A stretch of 64,000 nucleotides of DNA from Bolinopsis microptera (taxonomy: Eukaryota; Ctenophora; Tentaculata; Lobata; Bolinopsidae): the NCBI RefSeq assembly GCF_026151205.1, contig NC_087082.1, forward strand, positions 17,763,401 through 17,827,400. The letters are read 5' to 3'. The position numbers and the translations under genes were made by a program. The notes beneath the pieces were generated by a model, which saw only the letters and a program-made list of their open reading frames with translations, did no database searches and was not told where the DNA came from. Below, in pieces: positions 10,898-22,539 of this stretch. Every line of letters starts with the position of its first letter. The first letter of the stretch is position 1.

Positions 10898-11753
10898 TTA
10901 GGGCGGCTTCAGCGTCCGAACAGAAATAGTCTTCTTCCAAATCTGTCTATCCAGCATGAGTTTGTTAATCTCTTTGCTGTCGTCAAGCCCCGTGTCCTTC
11001 CGAAAGATGTCAATGTATGTGAGATGTGGTCTTTTACTTCCCCTTCGACGATGTCCTTGAAGGGGTTCCCAAAAGAGAAGTTGATGACTCAAAAGTTCTT
11101 CATGTCTGGCTAAATGACCTGCGAGTCTCATCCTCCGTGCAGCTATCTTATCAGATGCTCTGATGAGGTGTCCATACACCTTGGCGTTAGTCTGCCGCTC
11201 TTTCCAGTCAATGTTCAGTGCCATCCTCAGCATTCTCGTATAACATCCATCAATACGTTTAGCGAGGGTCTGGCTGACATTCCATGTTTCAGAGCCATAT
11301 AGAAGGATGGACTCGACTGTAGCCAGGAACAGTCGTATCTTGAGATCTCTACGCATATCCGACTTCCATACAAGCTTCATCTGGTGACACGCTCCCCATA
11401 CCTTAGCTTTCCTCACTTCGAAGTCCTTCTCCGAACTCTTCATTCTACTACCCAAATATACGAAGTCATCGACTTTCTTCAATGTTCTTCCCACTCCCAG
11501 CAACCAGAGTCGGGTTATCATCATCTCTTATGTTGATTCCCATGTACTTAGTTTTCCCCTCGTTGAGGTGGAGTCCAACTGAGTTGGCCGCCAGTTCCAG
11601 ACTCCTGAGGAAATCTTGTGCCTCCGCAACACTATCTGTTATAAGAGCAAGGTCGTCAGCAAAGTCCGCATCAGTGACCTTGACTGCCGGATAGCGACGG
11701 CTTCTTCTAGGGTGTAGAGTAAAGCTATATAATCGGTACTTAAATTTGGTCAT
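10898..11753 (-). pseudogene. LINE reverse transcriptase fragment (RTE-like), frameshifted
   Basis: Two overlapping minus-strand frames join as one degraded protein: the RT catalytic motif DADFADDLALITDS near 11670, then FVYLGSRMKS, LLYGSETWNVSQTLAKRIDG and RRMRLAGHLARHEELLS. This is the RT palm to thumb plus the C-terminal region common in RTE-like and related invertebrate LINEs. A frameshift lies near 11480-11520. The fragment lies inside the transposon at 10468-13570 and so probably inserted after it. Confidence 0.85.
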
Positions 11754-11913
11754 GATTATTGGTGAAGGTCATAAACTTCAGAAACGCTAGCTTCGCCGTC
11801 AAAATTGCCAATTTGTCAATGCAGAACCTTTCAAAATATACTTCAAAATTTGCTTTAAAATTTGTATTCTCTAATCAGTTGAGACTGCAGATTTTTAGCT
11901 TGTCTGACCTAAA

Positions 11914-12643
11914 ATGAAGCAAATTGCTATTGCTGGGAGGAAAGATGAGAAAGTATCTTCAACCTGGGTCAAAGCTATAAGGTATTTTGCTGAAGGGAGA
12001 ATTGGTGAAAGCCGGAAAATCATTCTGTGGGCAGACAATTGATCCGCTCAGAACTTTTCACTGCGTTATGTTTGTTTATAAACAGCCCTGACCTCGGGCT
12101 TGACTTGACCATTGTTAATGATCTGGCCCGGCGCGTGCTACTTCGTAGCACTTGCCGTCGGGCCAACATTTCGAGAAGAAAGCGGTGCGCGCTACTTCGA
12201 AGAAATTTAGACGAGTAACATCCGTCAAGGGCTTGACACGATAACAGTGAAATATCTGGAGCAAGGCCATACGTTCATGAGCGCTGACTCGTTCCACCAT
12301 AAAGTGGAACTGTTCATCAAACAGTGCGGACAGCTACATAATTATGACTTGAGGACTTTGGTGGTGCAATGGAAAAGGTGGGTACCGCTGTTTCTATGGC
12401 CTGTTCGGACTTTCATTCTTGGCCTATAAGGTCATATGGGACAAGCAACCGCTGCAAAACAGAAAGACCACTGCTCGAGAAGGTGAAGGTTATCAGGTTT
12501 CATCATGGCTCGGTCCAAATGGAATGGAAATCAGAGCACAACGAGGTTTCCTTCCGTTCTGCTCCATTTCGGCGGCAGAAAGAAGAGAGATTGATCCGGT
12601 TAGGTATAATCATAGCTTTCCCACAAAATCAATCACGGGGTAA
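11914..12643 (+). pseudogene. Decayed ORF of the 10-bp-TSD transposon, probable transposase remnant
   Basis: The frame begins MKQIAIAGRKDEKVSSTW and reaches IILWADN, then an in-frame TGA, then SAQNF. After the inserted MITE it resumes as TVKYLEQGHTFMSADSFHHK and continues in a shifted frame to about 12643 (LPFCSISAAERREIDPVR). An ADN-(C)-xAQN motif followed by HTFMSADSFHHKVE is, from memory, typical of uncharacterised invertebrate transposon-encoded proteins (DUF7869-like). The family name is uncertain. It lies on the plus strand between the element's TIRs, with at least one stop, one frameshift and one insertion. Confidence 0.6.
12105..12228. mobile_element. 124-bp MITE with 9-bp target duplication, copy 2
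   Basis: This is the reverse-complement relative of 963-1089: it starts TTGACCATTGTTAATG and ends ACATCCGTCAA. It is flanked by the perfect 9-bp direct repeat GGGCTTGAC (12096-12104 and 12229-12237). It interrupts the degraded ORF of the surrounding transposon. Confidence 0.88.
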
Positions 12644-13008
12644 AGCAAGTGCTAAAAAGAAAGATATAGTTCAAAAACTTTGTAGACTTATGAGCCCCCC
12701 CCCCCTCTATATAAATAGATATATTCTCGATAGTATTGCCTGAATAAATAGTATCTGGAGAGAAGATTTGTAGGATACAATACTTGAGTAGCAACAGTGT
12801 GCCTCGTGACGTGTAAAGCTGTAGGTACTTCGCACGACAGTCGACAATAGCTGGATAACGCAATATTGTTCACACACGTTTCGTGTATCAATTACAGTGA
12901 ATGGGATATTGACTTTGAGTAGGGAAGGTTAGGACATTATTGGATCTTGTGATATAAAGTAAGAATAGCTCATCGCATGTAATACTCAACAAGCTTACTT
13001 AATAATAA

Positions 13009-13350
13009 TTTCAGCGTGTCCCAATATTACAACCAGTGTTTCATCACAACAGTTTAAGGCTAATTTTTCGTCTTATTTTCGATGACCAATGGTTTGAACG
13101 GATAATTTTCATCAGAACATGGAGTTTTTTGCCGATGTGGCTGTACTGAAGCACTTTTATCAGAAAACGAAATTTTCAAATTTTTATTTCAGCGTATCCC
13201 AATATTACAACCAGTGTTTCATCACAACAGTTTAACTTTTAAGGCTAATTTTTCGTCTTATTTTCGATGACCAATGATTTGAACGGGTCATTTTCATCAG
13301 AACATGGAGTTTTTGCCGATGTGGTTGTACTTAAGCACTTTTCTAAGAAA
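13009..13350 (+). repeat. Tandem duplication of about 178 bp
   Basis: The block starting TTTCAGCGTGTCCCAATATT at 13009 is repeated from 13187 (TTTCAGCGTATCCC) with few differences. Each copy ends in the subterminal motif AGCACTTTTNTNAGAAA of the surrounding transposon. Confidence 0.85.
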
Positions 13351-13580
13351 TTCAAACTATAATTTGTGATTTTGAGGCACTTTCCGAGAAGTTAGGATAA
13401 TGAAACCTTGTCACAAGTCTCAAAAGTTGACAAAGCACCTTAGAAACATGTGGGTGCAGTTTAAATTTGACAACAGCTAGCCCAGAGCAATTGCAGAATT
13501 GAAATCTTTAAAGTCAATTTGCACAAAATGAACCTTGTGTTACTTAAGCACTTTTGTCAGAAAACGGCAGCAGTGTACTT

Positions 13581-14132
13581 GAAGGTTGGAATGTGAACAT
13601 ATCAATTTTGTTAATGTACTATCACTTGGCTCCTTGAAAAGTGTAATACAGTTACAAAAAGAGGTCTTTATACAATACATTCAACAGAATGGTTTATGTT
13701 TTGGCGTATTCTAAAGGAATATGTTTCACTTGTTAATAAGTTTACTTTTGAGTGTTGATTGATTGAGGAGCACTACCCGAAGGCATTACTCGGCACTAAC
13801 GCCTTAAAATCTTTAATTACAATCAAATATAAATATATGCACACAATGTATAAAGTATTAATAATGTATAAAATATGATTATGCTATTAGCAAATTTAAA
13901 TAGTACTATTAAGAATTTTAAATAACTCTTATCTCTTGACATAAATTTAGAACAGCGACACAGGGTCTGAAGAATGCGCGGTGATATTTTTATCTTTTAA
14001 AAGTTGTAAATGACAGTGAAATTGCGCGGTGTCGATAGCATTGTAAAAAATGCTCGAAGATAGTCATATTTTGTTATGAGGTTAAAGTTTTGTTGCTCGT
14101 TATTATGATCAACGTATGTTGTACCAAATTAT
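13581..14132. other. No gene seen
   Basis: AT-rich spacer between the transposon and a LINE fragment. No coding signal was recognised. Confidence 0.5.
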
Positions 14133-14800
14133 TTAAATTTCTAAAAGTACGAAATTTGAGTTGTCCCAGTCCTTGTCATCCGGTTTATGTGCTTGTGCAG
14201 TAAGCACATGCTTGTTGACTGTAGACTTGAATGAATTTAGGAATTTGTCTTGTAGGCAAGTGGTGACATATTTTATGTCCTTGTTAATAATGTTGACTGT
14301 TTGGTTATATAACTTAGGCCCAATGTAAGAAATGCTCTTGTCTGAATTACATAAACGGTTAAATGGTACTGCAAAGAACTCAGGTTCTCTTCTAGGTGCG
14401 TTTAAGTTTGAAACAGTGAACATTCTTATAATATTTGGTGGTGCAGTGTTAGAATAAACTTTGTGCATTAAGCATAATATACATTTAGCTATTATTAGGT
14501 TTGCGTCGTCAGCGAAATAAATATGTTTAGCTAAATTACTAATCTGAGGAAGGTCGTTGATGTAGATTATGAACAGAATTGGTCCGAGAATGGAGCCCTG
14601 TGGTACTCCGTAGTTAAGTTTGAGGTGAGAGGACTTGCAGTTGTTGACGCTCACGTATTGCTCTCTATCGGTTAGATATGAGTGAAACCAAGATAAAGCC
14701 AACCCCCGAACTCCATAGTGCTCAAGTTTTCTCAGAAGAATACTGCTGTCAACCATGTCAAAGGCCTTGCTGTAGTCCAATAAACATGATACATAAACGA
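14133..14800 (-). pseudogene. LINE reverse transcriptase fragment, internally deleted
   Basis: The minus-strand frame enters the RT palm at LLDYSKAFDMVDSSILLRKL. It continues through the GVPQGSILGPILFIIYINDL and YFADDANLII motifs, then jumps into a C-terminal segment (AAPPNI-like NTAPPNIIRMF, PKLYNQTVN), which implies loss of the thumb region. Motif spacing suggests a jockey/CR1-type LINE. Sequence upstream of about 14800 in the same frame is not RT-like. A tiny related piece (EQYVSVN) occurs near 38380. Confidence 0.85.
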
Positions 14801-15219
14801 TCATGAAACAAGGATAATATCCTGACTGACTGATTTCTGGCACTGACCGTGTAATTACTGAGCACTTTTGTAAGAAGAAAAACAGGAGGAATTTGAAATG
14901 GTATGAAATATGACACCTCATAATCGTACGACTATTCTTCTCAAAGTTAGATTTGAGGACACATTTTTTCATGAAAAGTGATTAGCATTTTTGAAAATTT
15001 GAAAAGCAATTTTTTTGACACGTTATCTTGCTCATAGAAATTAGAATAAGAAAGAGACTAGGATATGAATAGTGATTGCAATTTTTCACATTTTTCTTGC
15101 GCACTGCATCATGGGCAGCACCACAACCTACTGCTACACAGTGAGAATTGTTGGAACCTGTTTTTACTCTAGTTGAATAAGTGGTACGGTGCTGGAGCAT
15201 CCCTTTTTGATCGATACTT

Positions 15220-15247
15220 GGGGGGGGGGGGGGGGGGGGGGGGGGGG
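15220..15247 (+). repeat. Run of 28 G
   Basis: An uninterrupted homopolymer of about 28 G lies 108 bp upstream of the start codon of the seven-TM receptor at 15355. It could form a G-quadruplex or be a sequencing-sensitive tract. Confidence 0.95.
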
Positions 15248-15354
15248 TATAGCTCGAGTTTAGCTGGAATTGTTTCGCTGTAGCTTAAACTGGCACGTAA
15301 TAACCCGCCTATATTCTCGTTGAAATATCTATCAATTAATCGCATTTTAGGATA

Positions 15355-16545
15355 ATGATGACCCAAATTCTCGACAACCCGAAGAACGGTTCAAACCTGG
15401 TCGAAATGAACGATCACGAAGTACACCTGATTCTAAAAGGCGCCTGCTATGAACTAGCCCCACTCACCATTCCACTGTGCTCCATGGTATTTGCTCAAAA
15501 CATTGTTATATTCACGGACTTCTACAGAGAGAGGGCTAAGTTTGTACCGAGCTTGTTCATGGGGATCGCAATGACGGACATCCTAAAAGCACAAGGAGAG
15601 CTGGTTGTCTCGCTGGTCAGCATCTTCGTTTTCACAGGCTATCTTGAGATTTCGGCCCTTTACTACACCATGTTTTACTACATACTAACAGCTACACCAG
15701 GCATCAACTGCTCTAAGCTCATCAACTTAGTGCTGACCATCACGTTTACCTTAAATGTGACAAACCCTTTCCGTAGGCTGAACACAGCACGCATACGAAA
15801 GATAACCGCTTATCTCTGCTTGCTGATAACGGTCCTCCATATGTTGGACACTGCTGCAGCTATTGTGATCCACTTGAAGTACCTCAACTCCCACCCTGAT
15901 GTATCCTCTGTATCTTATCTGTGGATGGCGGTTATGGCCATGATGCCTGGTGTTATTACAGCCTCAGGACTTTTTTGTATCCCAGACCACACAGGATCTT
16001 CAAGATGTGCTGAGATTGGGCATAAACACCATCTGAGCCATGAACAGGTCCACATTTTGGCATGCCTGACTGGCTCCTTCTACTTTCTACTGCCATCTGT
16101 CATTACATTGGTCTGTATGGTGATTCAGATAATATATTTCCGAAGATCTTTTCAGGATGACGACCAAGCTAACTCATCTACACTCAATCCCACTCGTCAT
16201 ATTTCAATCACCGTTTTGCTAGTGTCAGTTCTCTCCTTTACTTGTCATACCAGTTTCTTTATGATAGGGGCCATTTTCTTCTCCATTCACTCAAACGTCT
16301 CAGCAGAGCACCATGACGACCAATTCTTTGTCAGAATGGGCGTGTTGCTGGGGTTTGCCGAGTACCAACTTCCCCTGATCTACGCGTTTATCTACCCCAT
16401 CATCATCATCAGCCGGAAGCAGGAGCTGAGGGAAAGGTATACTGGGTTCATCAGACGAGTCACTGCCTGCTGCGGAAGAAGAGGGGACACAGACAGAGGA
16501 GACGTGGACACAGACAGAGGAGAAGGGGACACAGACAGAGGATAA
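15355..16545 (+). CDS. Divergent seven-transmembrane receptor, single exon
   Basis: The 396-aa frame has an extracellular N-terminus of about 35 aa with one NGS glycosylation site and seven hydrophobic segments. These begin around residues 32 (LTIPLCSMVFAQNIVIF), 60, 95, 145 (ITAYLCLLITVLHML), 185, 240 (FYFLLPSVITLVCMVI) and 275, with a last segment ending YAFIYPIIIISRKQELRERY. That end resembles TM7 and helix 8 of rhodopsin-like receptors without the exact NPxxY motif. After CCGRRGDTDRG the protein runs into the 21-bp minisatellite and stops at a TAA created inside the third repeat unit, so the last 20 or so residues are repeat-encoded. The start could be either of two adjacent ATGs. Ligand and subfamily are not recognisable; class A-like is an inference. 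Confidence 0.75.
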   Translation: MMTQILDNPKNGSNLVEMNDHEVHLILKGACYELAPLTIPLCSMVFAQNIVIFTDFYRERAKFVPSLFMGIAMTDILKAQGELVVSLVSIFVFTGYLEISALYYTMFYYILTATPGINCSKLINLVLTITFTLNVTNPFRRLNTARIRKITAYLCLLITVLHMLDTAAAIVIHLKYLNSHPDVSSVSYLWMAVMAMMPGVITASGLFCIPDHTGSSRCAEIGHKHHLSHEQVHILACLTGSFYFLLPSVITLVCMVIQIIYFRRSFQDDDQANSSTLNPTRHISITVLLVSVLSFTCHTSFFMIGAIFFSIHSNVSAEHHDDQFFVRMGVLLGFAEYQLPLIYAFIYPIIIISRKQELRERYTGFIRRVTACCGRRGDTDRGDVDTDRGEGDTDRG

Positions 16546-19184
16546 GGGGACACAGACAGAGGAGACGTGGACACAGACAGAGGAGAAGGGGACACAGACA
16601 GAGGATAAGGGGACACAGACAGAGGAGAAGGGGACACAGACCGAGGAGAAGTGGACACAGACAGAGGAGAAGGGGACACAGACAGAGGAGACGTGGACAC
16701 AGACCGAGGAGACGTGGACACAGACAGAGGAGAAGGGGACACAGACAGAGGAGAAGGGGACACAGACAGAGGAGAAGGGGACACAGACCGAGGAGAAGGG
16801 GACACAGACAGAGGAGAAGGGGACACAGACAGAGGAGAAGGGGACACAGACAGAGGAGAAGGGGACACAGACAGAGGAGAAGGGGACACAGACAGAGAAG
16901 AGGGGACACAGACAGAGGAGAAGTGGACACAGACAGAGGAGAAGTGGACACAGACAGAGGAGAAGTGGACACAGACAGAGGAGACGTGGACACAGACAGA
17001 GAAGAGGGGACACAGACAGAGGAGAAGTGGACACAGACAGAGGAGACGTGGACACAGACAGAGAAGAGGGGACACAGACAGAGGAGACGTGGACACAGAC
17101 AGAGAAGAGGGGACACAGACAGAGGAGAAGTGGACACAGACCGAGGAGACGTGGACACAGACCGAGGAGAAGTGGACACAGACAGAGGAGAAGGGGACAC
17201 AGACAGAGGAGACGTGGACACAGACCGAGGAGACGTGGACACAGACCGAGGAGAAGGGGACACAGACAGAGGAGAAGGGGACACAGACAGAGGAGAAGGG
17301 GACACAGACCGAGGAGAAGGGGACACAGACAGAGGAGAAGGGGACACAGACAGAGGAGAAGGGGACACAGACAGAGGAGAAGGGGACACAGACAGAGGAG
17401 AAGGGGACACAGACAGAGAAGAGGGGACACAGACAGAGGAGACGTGGACACAGACAGAGGAGACGTGGACACAGACCGAGGAGAAGGGGACACAGACAGA
17501 GGATAAGGGGACACAGACCGAGGAGACGTGGACACAGACAGAGGAGACGTGGACACAGACCGAGGAGAAGGGGACACAGACAGAGGATAAGGGGACACAG
17601 ACCGAGAAGAAAGGGACACAGACCGAGGAGAAGGGGACACCGACCGAGGAGAAGGGGACACAGACAGAGGAGACGTGGACAGACAGAGGAGACGTGGACA
17701 CAGACAGAGGAGAAGGGGACACAGACAGAGGAGACGTGGACACAGACAGAGGAGACGTGGACACAGACAGAGGAGAAGTGGACATAGACCGAGGAGAAAG
17801 GGACACAGACAGAGGAGAAGTGGACACAGACCGAGGAGAAGGGGACACAGACAGAAGAGAAGTGGACACAGACCGAGGAGAAGGGGACACAGACAGAGGA
17901 GAAGTGGACACAGACAGAGGAGACGTGGACACAGACCGAGGAGAAGGGGACACAGACAGAGGAGAAGTGGACACAGACAGAGGAGACGTGGACACAGACC
18001 GAGGAGAAGGGGACACAGACAGAAGAGAAGTGGACACAGACCGAGGAGAAGGGGACACAGACAGAGGAGAAGGGGACACAGACAGAAGAGAAGTGGACAT
18101 AGACCGAGGAGAAGGGGACACAGACCGAGGAGAAGGGGACACAGACAGAGGAGACGTGGACACAGACCGAGGAGAAGGGGACACAGACAGAGGAGAAGGG
18201 GACACAGACAGAGAAGAAGGGGACACAGACAGAGAAGAAGGGGACACAGACAGAGAAGAAGGGGACACAGACAGAGGAGAAGGGGACACAGACAGAGGAG
18301 AAGGGGACACAGACAGAGGAGACGTGGACACAGACCGAGGAGAAGGGGACACAGACAAAGGAGAAGGGGACACAGACAGAGGAGAAGGGGACACAGACAG
18401 AGGAGAAGGGGACACAGACAGAGGAGAAGTGGACACAGACCGAGGAGAAGGGGACACAGACAGAGAAGAAGGGGACACAGACAGAGAAGAAGGGGACACA
18501 GACAGAGGAGAAGTGGACACAGACAGAGGAGAAGGGGACACAGACCGAGGAGAAGGGGACCCAGACAGAGGAGAAGGGGACACAGACAGAGGAGAAGGGG
18601 ACACAGACAGAGAAGAAGGGGACACAGACAGAGAAGAAGGGGACACAGACAGAGAAGAAGGGGACACAGACAGAGGAGAAGGGGACACAGACAGAGAAGA
18701 AGGGGACACAGACAGAGGAGACGTGGACACAGACCGAGGAGAAGGGGACACAGACAAAGGAGAAGGGGACACAGACAGAGGAGAAGGGGACACAGACAGA
18801 GGAGAAGGGGACACAGACAGAGGAGAAGTGGACACAGACCGAGGAGAAGGGGACACAGACAGAGAAGAAGGGGACACAGACAGAGAAGAAGGGGACACAG
18901 ACAGAGGAGAAGTGGACACAGACAGAGGAGAAGGGGACACAGACCGAGGAGAAGGGGACCCAGACAGAGGAGAAGGGGACACAGACAGAGGAGAAGGGGA
19001 CACAGACAGAGAAGAAGGGGACACAGACAGAGAAGAAGGGGACACAGACAGAGGAGAAGGGGACACAGACAGAGGAGAAGTGGACACAGACAGAGGAGAA
19101 GTGGACACAGACAGAGGAGAAGGGGACACATACAGAGGAGAAGGGGACACAGACCGAGGAGAAGTGGACACAGACCAAGAGTGA
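16486..19184 (+). repeat. 21-bp minisatellite, about 128 units, fused to receptor 3' end
   Basis: The unit is GGGGACACAGACAGAGGAGA plus A, with variants at a few positions (GTGGACAC, GACCGAGG, GAGACG, GATAAG). Because 21 is a multiple of three and most units lack stops, long frames are open in all six readings: DTDRGEG, TQTEEKG and HRQRRRG on plus, CPLLLCL, VCVPFSS and SVSPSPL on minus. These are repeat artefacts unless transcribed. A higher-order duplication of exactly 399 bp (19 units) is marked by GACAAAG at 18354 and 18753, and by GGGGACCCAG near 18556 and 18955. Confidence 0.95.
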
Positions 19185-20530
19185 GACTTTGTTACTTTGT
19201 GATTAACTCGAACTTGCTACAGGAGCATGATATTATGTTAAACTTTAACTGCCAGTTTTACTGTTTTGAAATTTCTTTTGTCTGTTCTTGATTGAGAATA
19301 TTTGTAATTCACAATTCGTAAAATTGATTAATATCATAAAAAATAAATTGTGTTAGTATGTATGGTAAACGTTTTTGCACTTTTTTTACATGTGATTTTT
19401 TAATAATTCTGATAGATTCTTTTTTGATATCTAAACATTTTAAATATTGAATTTTGTATTTTAATATTATCTTTTACGTGCCTATCAGCATCAACTTCAA
19501 TTTATTATTAATACCTTTATTTACAATATACATTGAAAGGTGATTAATAATCAACTTATTGAGATGAGTATGTCAACTAGTTGAATTGACTTTTATATTT
19601 CTGTTTCACTTCTGGACAAGTTGTTTTCCTTTTCTCATTTCCTATGCTCGAATTACTCATATACAGTTTAAAAAAGGAAATTTCTTTCTCAGTAAATCTT
19701 GTAGGTTCCACCCAGCACCCTAACCCGGCCAGGCCCGCCAGGGCCCGACATGGTACAACATGATACAATCACTAGTACAACCTATATATTCTGGTGTATT
19801 AAAGGCTGGATTCTACCCTACAAGCACACAGCTGACGTTGCAGAACACAGCTATAATTACAGGGCTCAATCATTAAAACTCATAAGTATACTGTAAACTA
19901 ATTTCAGTATTAAGATCTGCAGAGCCGAGCTCCTTACCCGGCACGTGTGCCTCCACCTGAATCACAGTAATTCACCTGTATAACTGAGAGAGAGAGAGCT
20001 GCTGATCCAAGAACCCAACTCCCACAGTACTAGCTGACCGATCATTCTCTTCACCGCAACCTCACCACTCCAGGTGCTCTTTAGACCGATTAGCTGCCAG
20101 TTTGAATCCTGCTATTGGCCGTGCTTCCCGGAGAGTTACGCAACCCCCCTCCGCTTCCGGGAGATGAGTTAAGTGAGTTTTAGTAGCCCTGGCTTGGTTG
20201 TCTTGGAGATTAATGGGTTGTCATGGGTACTAATTCTCGGAATTAGACACCACGTGACCACCACAAAACAATTGCGTGCTAGCCGCCAACCAGAACAGGT
20301 TGAAAAGTTTACAGCGTATGAGAAAGCCGCTGCTCAGCCAGGCAGAGGGCCGTGCAATTGCAGTTTGGGATTGTATTTTTCTACATTCTTGTGTAAAGTA
20401 GGTCGTTCATTTGTTGTCATATACCATCAGTTTTACATTGTAGGGATTGTAGTTGTATCATTTATATGAACGGAGTTAGTTGGACGAATTATCCGCAGCA
20501 AATACCCAGTAACCAAGCCAGCCTACCCGA
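19185..20530. other. No gene seen
   Basis: AT-rich spacer with a short GA repeat near 19985. Short frames have no recognisable homology or splice partners. The first part could be 3' flank of the receptor transcript. Confidence 0.5.
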
Positions 20531-21898
20531 ACAGGTTGCAGGTTACAGTCCTGTTAGTTTCAGGTTGCAGGTTACAGTCCTGCTAGTTTCAGGTTGCAGG
20601 TTACAGTCCTGTTAGTTTTAGGTTGCAGGTTACAGTCCTGTTAGTTTTAGGTTGCAGGTTACAGTCCTGTTAGTTTTAGGTTGCAGGTTACAGTCCTGTC
20701 AGTTTCAGGTTGCAGGTTACAGTCCTGTTAGTTTCAGGTTGTAGGTTACAGTCCTGTTAGTTTCAGGTTGCAGGTTACAGTCCTGTTAGTTTCAGGTTGC
20801 AGGATACAGTCCTGTTAGTTTCAGGTTGCAGGTTACAGTCCTGTTAGTTTCAGGTTGCAGGTTACAGTCCTGTTAGTTTCAGGTTGCAGGTTACAGTCCT
20901 GTTAGTTTCAGGTTGCAGGTTACAGTCCTGTTAGTTTCAGGTTGCAGGTTACAGTCCTGTTAGTTTCAGGTTGCAGGTTACAGTCCTGTTAGTTTCAGGT
21001 TGCAGGTTACAGTCCTGTTAGTTTCAGGTTGCAGGTTACAGTCCTGTCAGTTTCAGGTTGCAGGTTACAGTCCTGTCAGTTTCAGGTTGCAGGTTACAGT
21101 CCTGTTAGTTTCAGGTTGCAGGTTACAGTCCTGTCAGTTTCAGGTTGCAGGTTACAGTCCTGTCAGTTTCAGGTTTCAGGTTACAGTCCTGTCAGTTTCA
21201 GGTTGCAGGTTACAGTCCTGTCAGTTTCAGGTTACAGGTTACAGTCCTGTTAGTTTCAGGTTGCAGGTTACAGTCCTGTTAGTTTCAGGTTGCAGGTTAC
21301 AGTCCTGTTAGTTTCAGGTTGCAGGTTACAGTCCTGTTAGTTTCAGGTTGCAGGTTACAGTCCTGTTAGTTTCAGGTTGCAGGTTACAGTCCTGTTAGTT
21401 TCAGGTTGCAGGTTACAGTCCTGTTAGTTTCAGGTTGCAGGTTACAGTCCTGTTAGTTTCAGGTTGCAGGTTACAGTCCTGTTAGTTTCAGGTTGCAGGT
21501 TACAGTCCTGTCAGTTTCAGGTTGCAGGTTACAGTCCTGTTAGTTTCAGGTTGCAGGTTACAGTCCTGTTAGTTTCAGGTTGCAGGTTACAGTCCTGTCA
21601 GTTTCAGGTTGCAGGTTACAGTCCTGTTAGTTTCAGGTTGCAGGTTACAGTCCTGTTAGTTTTAGGTTGCAGGTTACAGTCCTGTTAGTTTCAGGTTGCA
21701 GGTTACAGTCCTGTTAGTTTCAGGTTGCAGGTTACAGTCCTGTCAGTTTCAGGTTGCAGGTTACAGTCCTTTTAGTTTCAGGTTGCAGGTAACAGTCCTT
21801 TTAGTTTCAGGTTGCAGGTTACAGTCCTGTTAGTTTCAGGTTGCAGGTTACAGTCCTGTCAGTTTCAGGTTGCAGGTTACAGTCCTGTTAGTTTCAGT
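20531..21898 (+). repeat. 29-bp minisatellite, about 47 units
   Basis: Tandem copies of GGTTGCAGGTTACAGTCCTG followed by TTAGTTTCA run without interruption. Variation is mainly TTAG versus TCAG and CA versus TA. Because 29 is not a multiple of three, each frame cycles every 87 bp; apparent ORFs here are by-products. Confidence 0.95.
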
Positions 21899-22499
21899 TA
21901 CTTATGGTCCAACTAAAATAAGGTCCATTGTAACGTTATCGGTACAATCTCCTTTCTCAACTATTTCTTCCCTATATAAGGTGCTAAGGCTATTTGCTAT
22001 TGTGGATATTATTCACGGCTCGTATGACTTTTATGTTAGATTGCACGTACGAATTCTGTTCAATCTTTACATCTATCTGTTTGATAGCTTTCACATTTGA
22101 ATTTAACGATTTACATATGTTTCGATAAAGGCCTATACGACCTGAAGCATATACTTTTGCTTCATGACGCAAGAGAGTTTTCTTCTTAATATACTACTTA
22201 TCGGTAGTTTATGAGGTAGTTACGAAACATGTCCTACCACAATACAAGTATCCACCACACGCTAGTTACCGCTGTAGTCTATAATACATTGCTTATATTC
22301 TGATTATACGTTAAACCGATCACGTTACTATTACCCAGGATCCTCCAGGGTTTACGGGGTCGGCTGGTAAATTACAATATTCCCTGCAACAGGGGAAGGT
22401 GTGATGCTCAAACAATAGCAATATAGTTATACACTATACAGCAATCTACTGATTACACGTATTATATACTATATAATAATGGAGTCTCTCTCCCTCTCT

Positions 22500-22539
<40 letters not shown>

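Larger units (their letters stand above)
10468..13570 (+). mobile_element. 3.1-kb DNA transposon with 10-bp target duplication
   Basis: The ends are CTGCCGTTTTCTGACAAA-(A/T)-GTGCTTAAGTAACA in inverted orientation (33 bp, one mismatch) and are flanked by a perfect 10-bp direct repeat, CAGTGTACTT (10458-10467 and 13571-13580). The subterminal regions contain further copies of the CTTAAGCACTTTT...CAGAAAA motif (near 10645, 10805, 10849, 13152, 13325 and 13545), probably transposase-binding repeats. The interior carries a decayed ORF on the plus strand (11914-12643), a LINE fragment (10898-11753, minus) and a MITE (12105-12228). The 10-bp duplication does not by itself assign a known superfamily. 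Confidence 0.85.

Noticed and set aside
16300-19178. Minus-strand frames of more than 900 aa (CPLLLCL, VCVPFSS, SVSPSPL repeats) and plus-strand DTDRGE/TQTEEK/HRQRRR frames
   Set aside because: They arise from a 21-bp tandem repeat without stops; no codon bias, start context or homology supports them as proteins.
20173-20469. 98-aa plus-strand frame
   Set aside because: No homology, domain or regulatory context; most likely chance.
20531-21898. CRISPR-like regular direct repeats
   Set aside because: There are no unique spacers; it is a head-to-tail 29-bp minisatellite in animal DNA.
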